Source: JBPEWY01 sp052032225
GTDB lineage: Bacteria; Bacteroidota; Bacteroidia; Flavobacteriales; Flavobacteriaceae
Reading direction: 5' to 3'
DNA: 61,046 nucleotides
Assembly (NCBI GenBank): GCA_052032225.1
Contig: JBPEWY010000017.1
Location: forward strand, 1 to 61,046
Positions 60,783 through 61,046 of the stretch are shown piece by piece (position 1 is the stretch's first letter; each line of letters begins with the position of its first letter). Under the pieces are notes generated by a model. The model saw nothing but the letters and a program-made list of their open reading frames with translations, was not told the origin of the DNA and made no database searches. Both the position numbers and the translations under genes were made by a program.

Positions 60783-61046
60783 TTAAGAATTTCTTAATGA
60801 GCTCTCAAAAGGAATTCTGTTAACAATACTTCTTCCTAAAGTTATCTCGTCTGCGTATTCTAGTTCATCTCCTACCGATATTCCTCTTGCAATGGTAGAA
60901 ACCTTTACATTGTATTGCTCTATTTGCTTATAAATATAAAAATTGGTTGTGTCTCCTTCCATGGTAGAACTTAATGCAAAAATCAGCTCTTTTATCTGAC
61001 CTTGTTTTACCTTAGTTACCAGCGATGCTATTTGTAAATTTTGAGG
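60783..61046 (-). CDS. recR: Recombination protein RecR, N-terminal part missing
   Basis: C-terminal 87 residues, cut by the right window edge; the stop is TAA at 60783-60785. The visible sequence has the Toprim-domain end and C-terminal signature of RecR: VKELIFALSST-like IKELIFALSSTMEGD, GISVGDELEYAD and TLGRSIVNRIPFE. RecR works with RecO/RecF in single-strand gap repair. The E2 gene follows 93 bases later. Confidence 0.95.
   Translation of the reverse strand, partial: PQNLQIASLVTKVKQGQIKELIFALSSTMEGDTTNFYIYKQIEQYNVKVSTIARGISVGDELEYADEITLGRSIVNRIPFESSLRNS

Noticed and set aside
1..61046. CRISPR arrays, tRNA or rRNA genes, prophage or restriction/defence genes
   Set aside because: No regularly spaced repeats, cloverleaf genes, phage structural genes or recognisable defence domains were found on reading both strands.

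Overview
This is a contiguous, gene-dense, AT-rich stretch of a Bacteroidota chromosome, almost certainly from the family Flavobacteriaceae. The evidence is: a gliding-motility/type IX (type B) C-terminal sorting domain (8834-11572); a FAS1 lipoprotein; bacillithiol enzyme BshC; the Bacteroidota-type run rpmB-rpmG-DUF4295-ftsY; TPR sensor kinase plus LytTR regulator; near absence of Shine-Dalgarno sequences; and eleven or more matches to the Bacteroidota -7 promoter box TAnnTTTG at sensible distances from starts. There are 55 protein genes, two of them cut by the window ends (dapD at the left, recR at the right). I see no rRNA, tRNA, CRISPR array, insertion sequence or prophage, and no gene-free gap longer than about 240 bases.

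Layout. 1-8.8 kb: end of dapD, two convergent family 2 glycosyltransferases, then a rightward series for tRNA modification and maturation (TsaC/Sua5-type enzyme, CCA-adding enzyme), heme A synthase, a pRiA4b ORF-3-like protein, a NdpA-type nucleoid protein and an ABC exporter pair preceded by a perfect 19-bp inverted repeat. 8.8-17.1 kb: large T9SS cargo protein, uvrB, TPR lipoprotein, Hsp20, a TerB-like protein, a secreted esterase and an unknown six-helix membrane protein with buried acidic and His residues. 17.2-24.4 kb: sucC and lysA divergent, a secreted thioredoxin-like protein, a beta-lactamase-fold lipoprotein, and a convergent LytTR regulator/TPR histidine kinase pair whose stop codons overlap. 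24.5-29.8 kb: an exported cassette of NTF2/SnoaL-like and dimeric alpha-beta-barrel-like proteins, an SRPBCC-like protein, and an S9 peptidase fused to a formylglycine-generating-enzyme-like (FGE) domain.

29.9-47.3 kb (mostly leftward): an orphan PaaK/CapK-like adenylate-forming enzyme, a nitronate monooxygenase-like protein, mnmA, a four-FAS1 lipoprotein (rightward), yidC, pyrG, an overlapping operon guaA - LysM/periplasmic-binding protein - OsmC - DUF922 - DUF3820, and a bshC - PLP decarboxylase pair. 47.4-61.0 kb: an M14 carboxypeptidase and a carboxypeptidase-regulatory-domain protein (rightward), then rimO, a lipoprotein amidase, ftsY, DUF4295, rpmG, rpmB, cinA, an orphan Hpt protein, a fumarylacetoacetate-hydrolase-like protein, a DnaQ-like exonuclease, a lipoyl E2 acyltransferase and the end of recR, all leftward.

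Most of the window is conserved housekeeping: nucleotide synthesis (pyrG, guaA), translation and tRNA modification (TsaC, CCA enzyme, mnmA, rimO, ribosomal proteins), membrane insertion (ftsY, yidC), lysine/diaminopimelate synthesis (dapD, lysA), central metabolism (sucC, E2) and DNA repair (uvrB, recR, exonuclease). I found no clear defence island or secondary-metabolite cluster. The best candidates for something new are a compact three-way-junction-like structured element just upstream of ftsY (55343-55434), the S9-FGE fusion, the unknown polytopic membrane protein at 16410-17102, the secreted small-fold cassette at 24576-26432, and the LysM/binding-protein fusion in the guaA operon.
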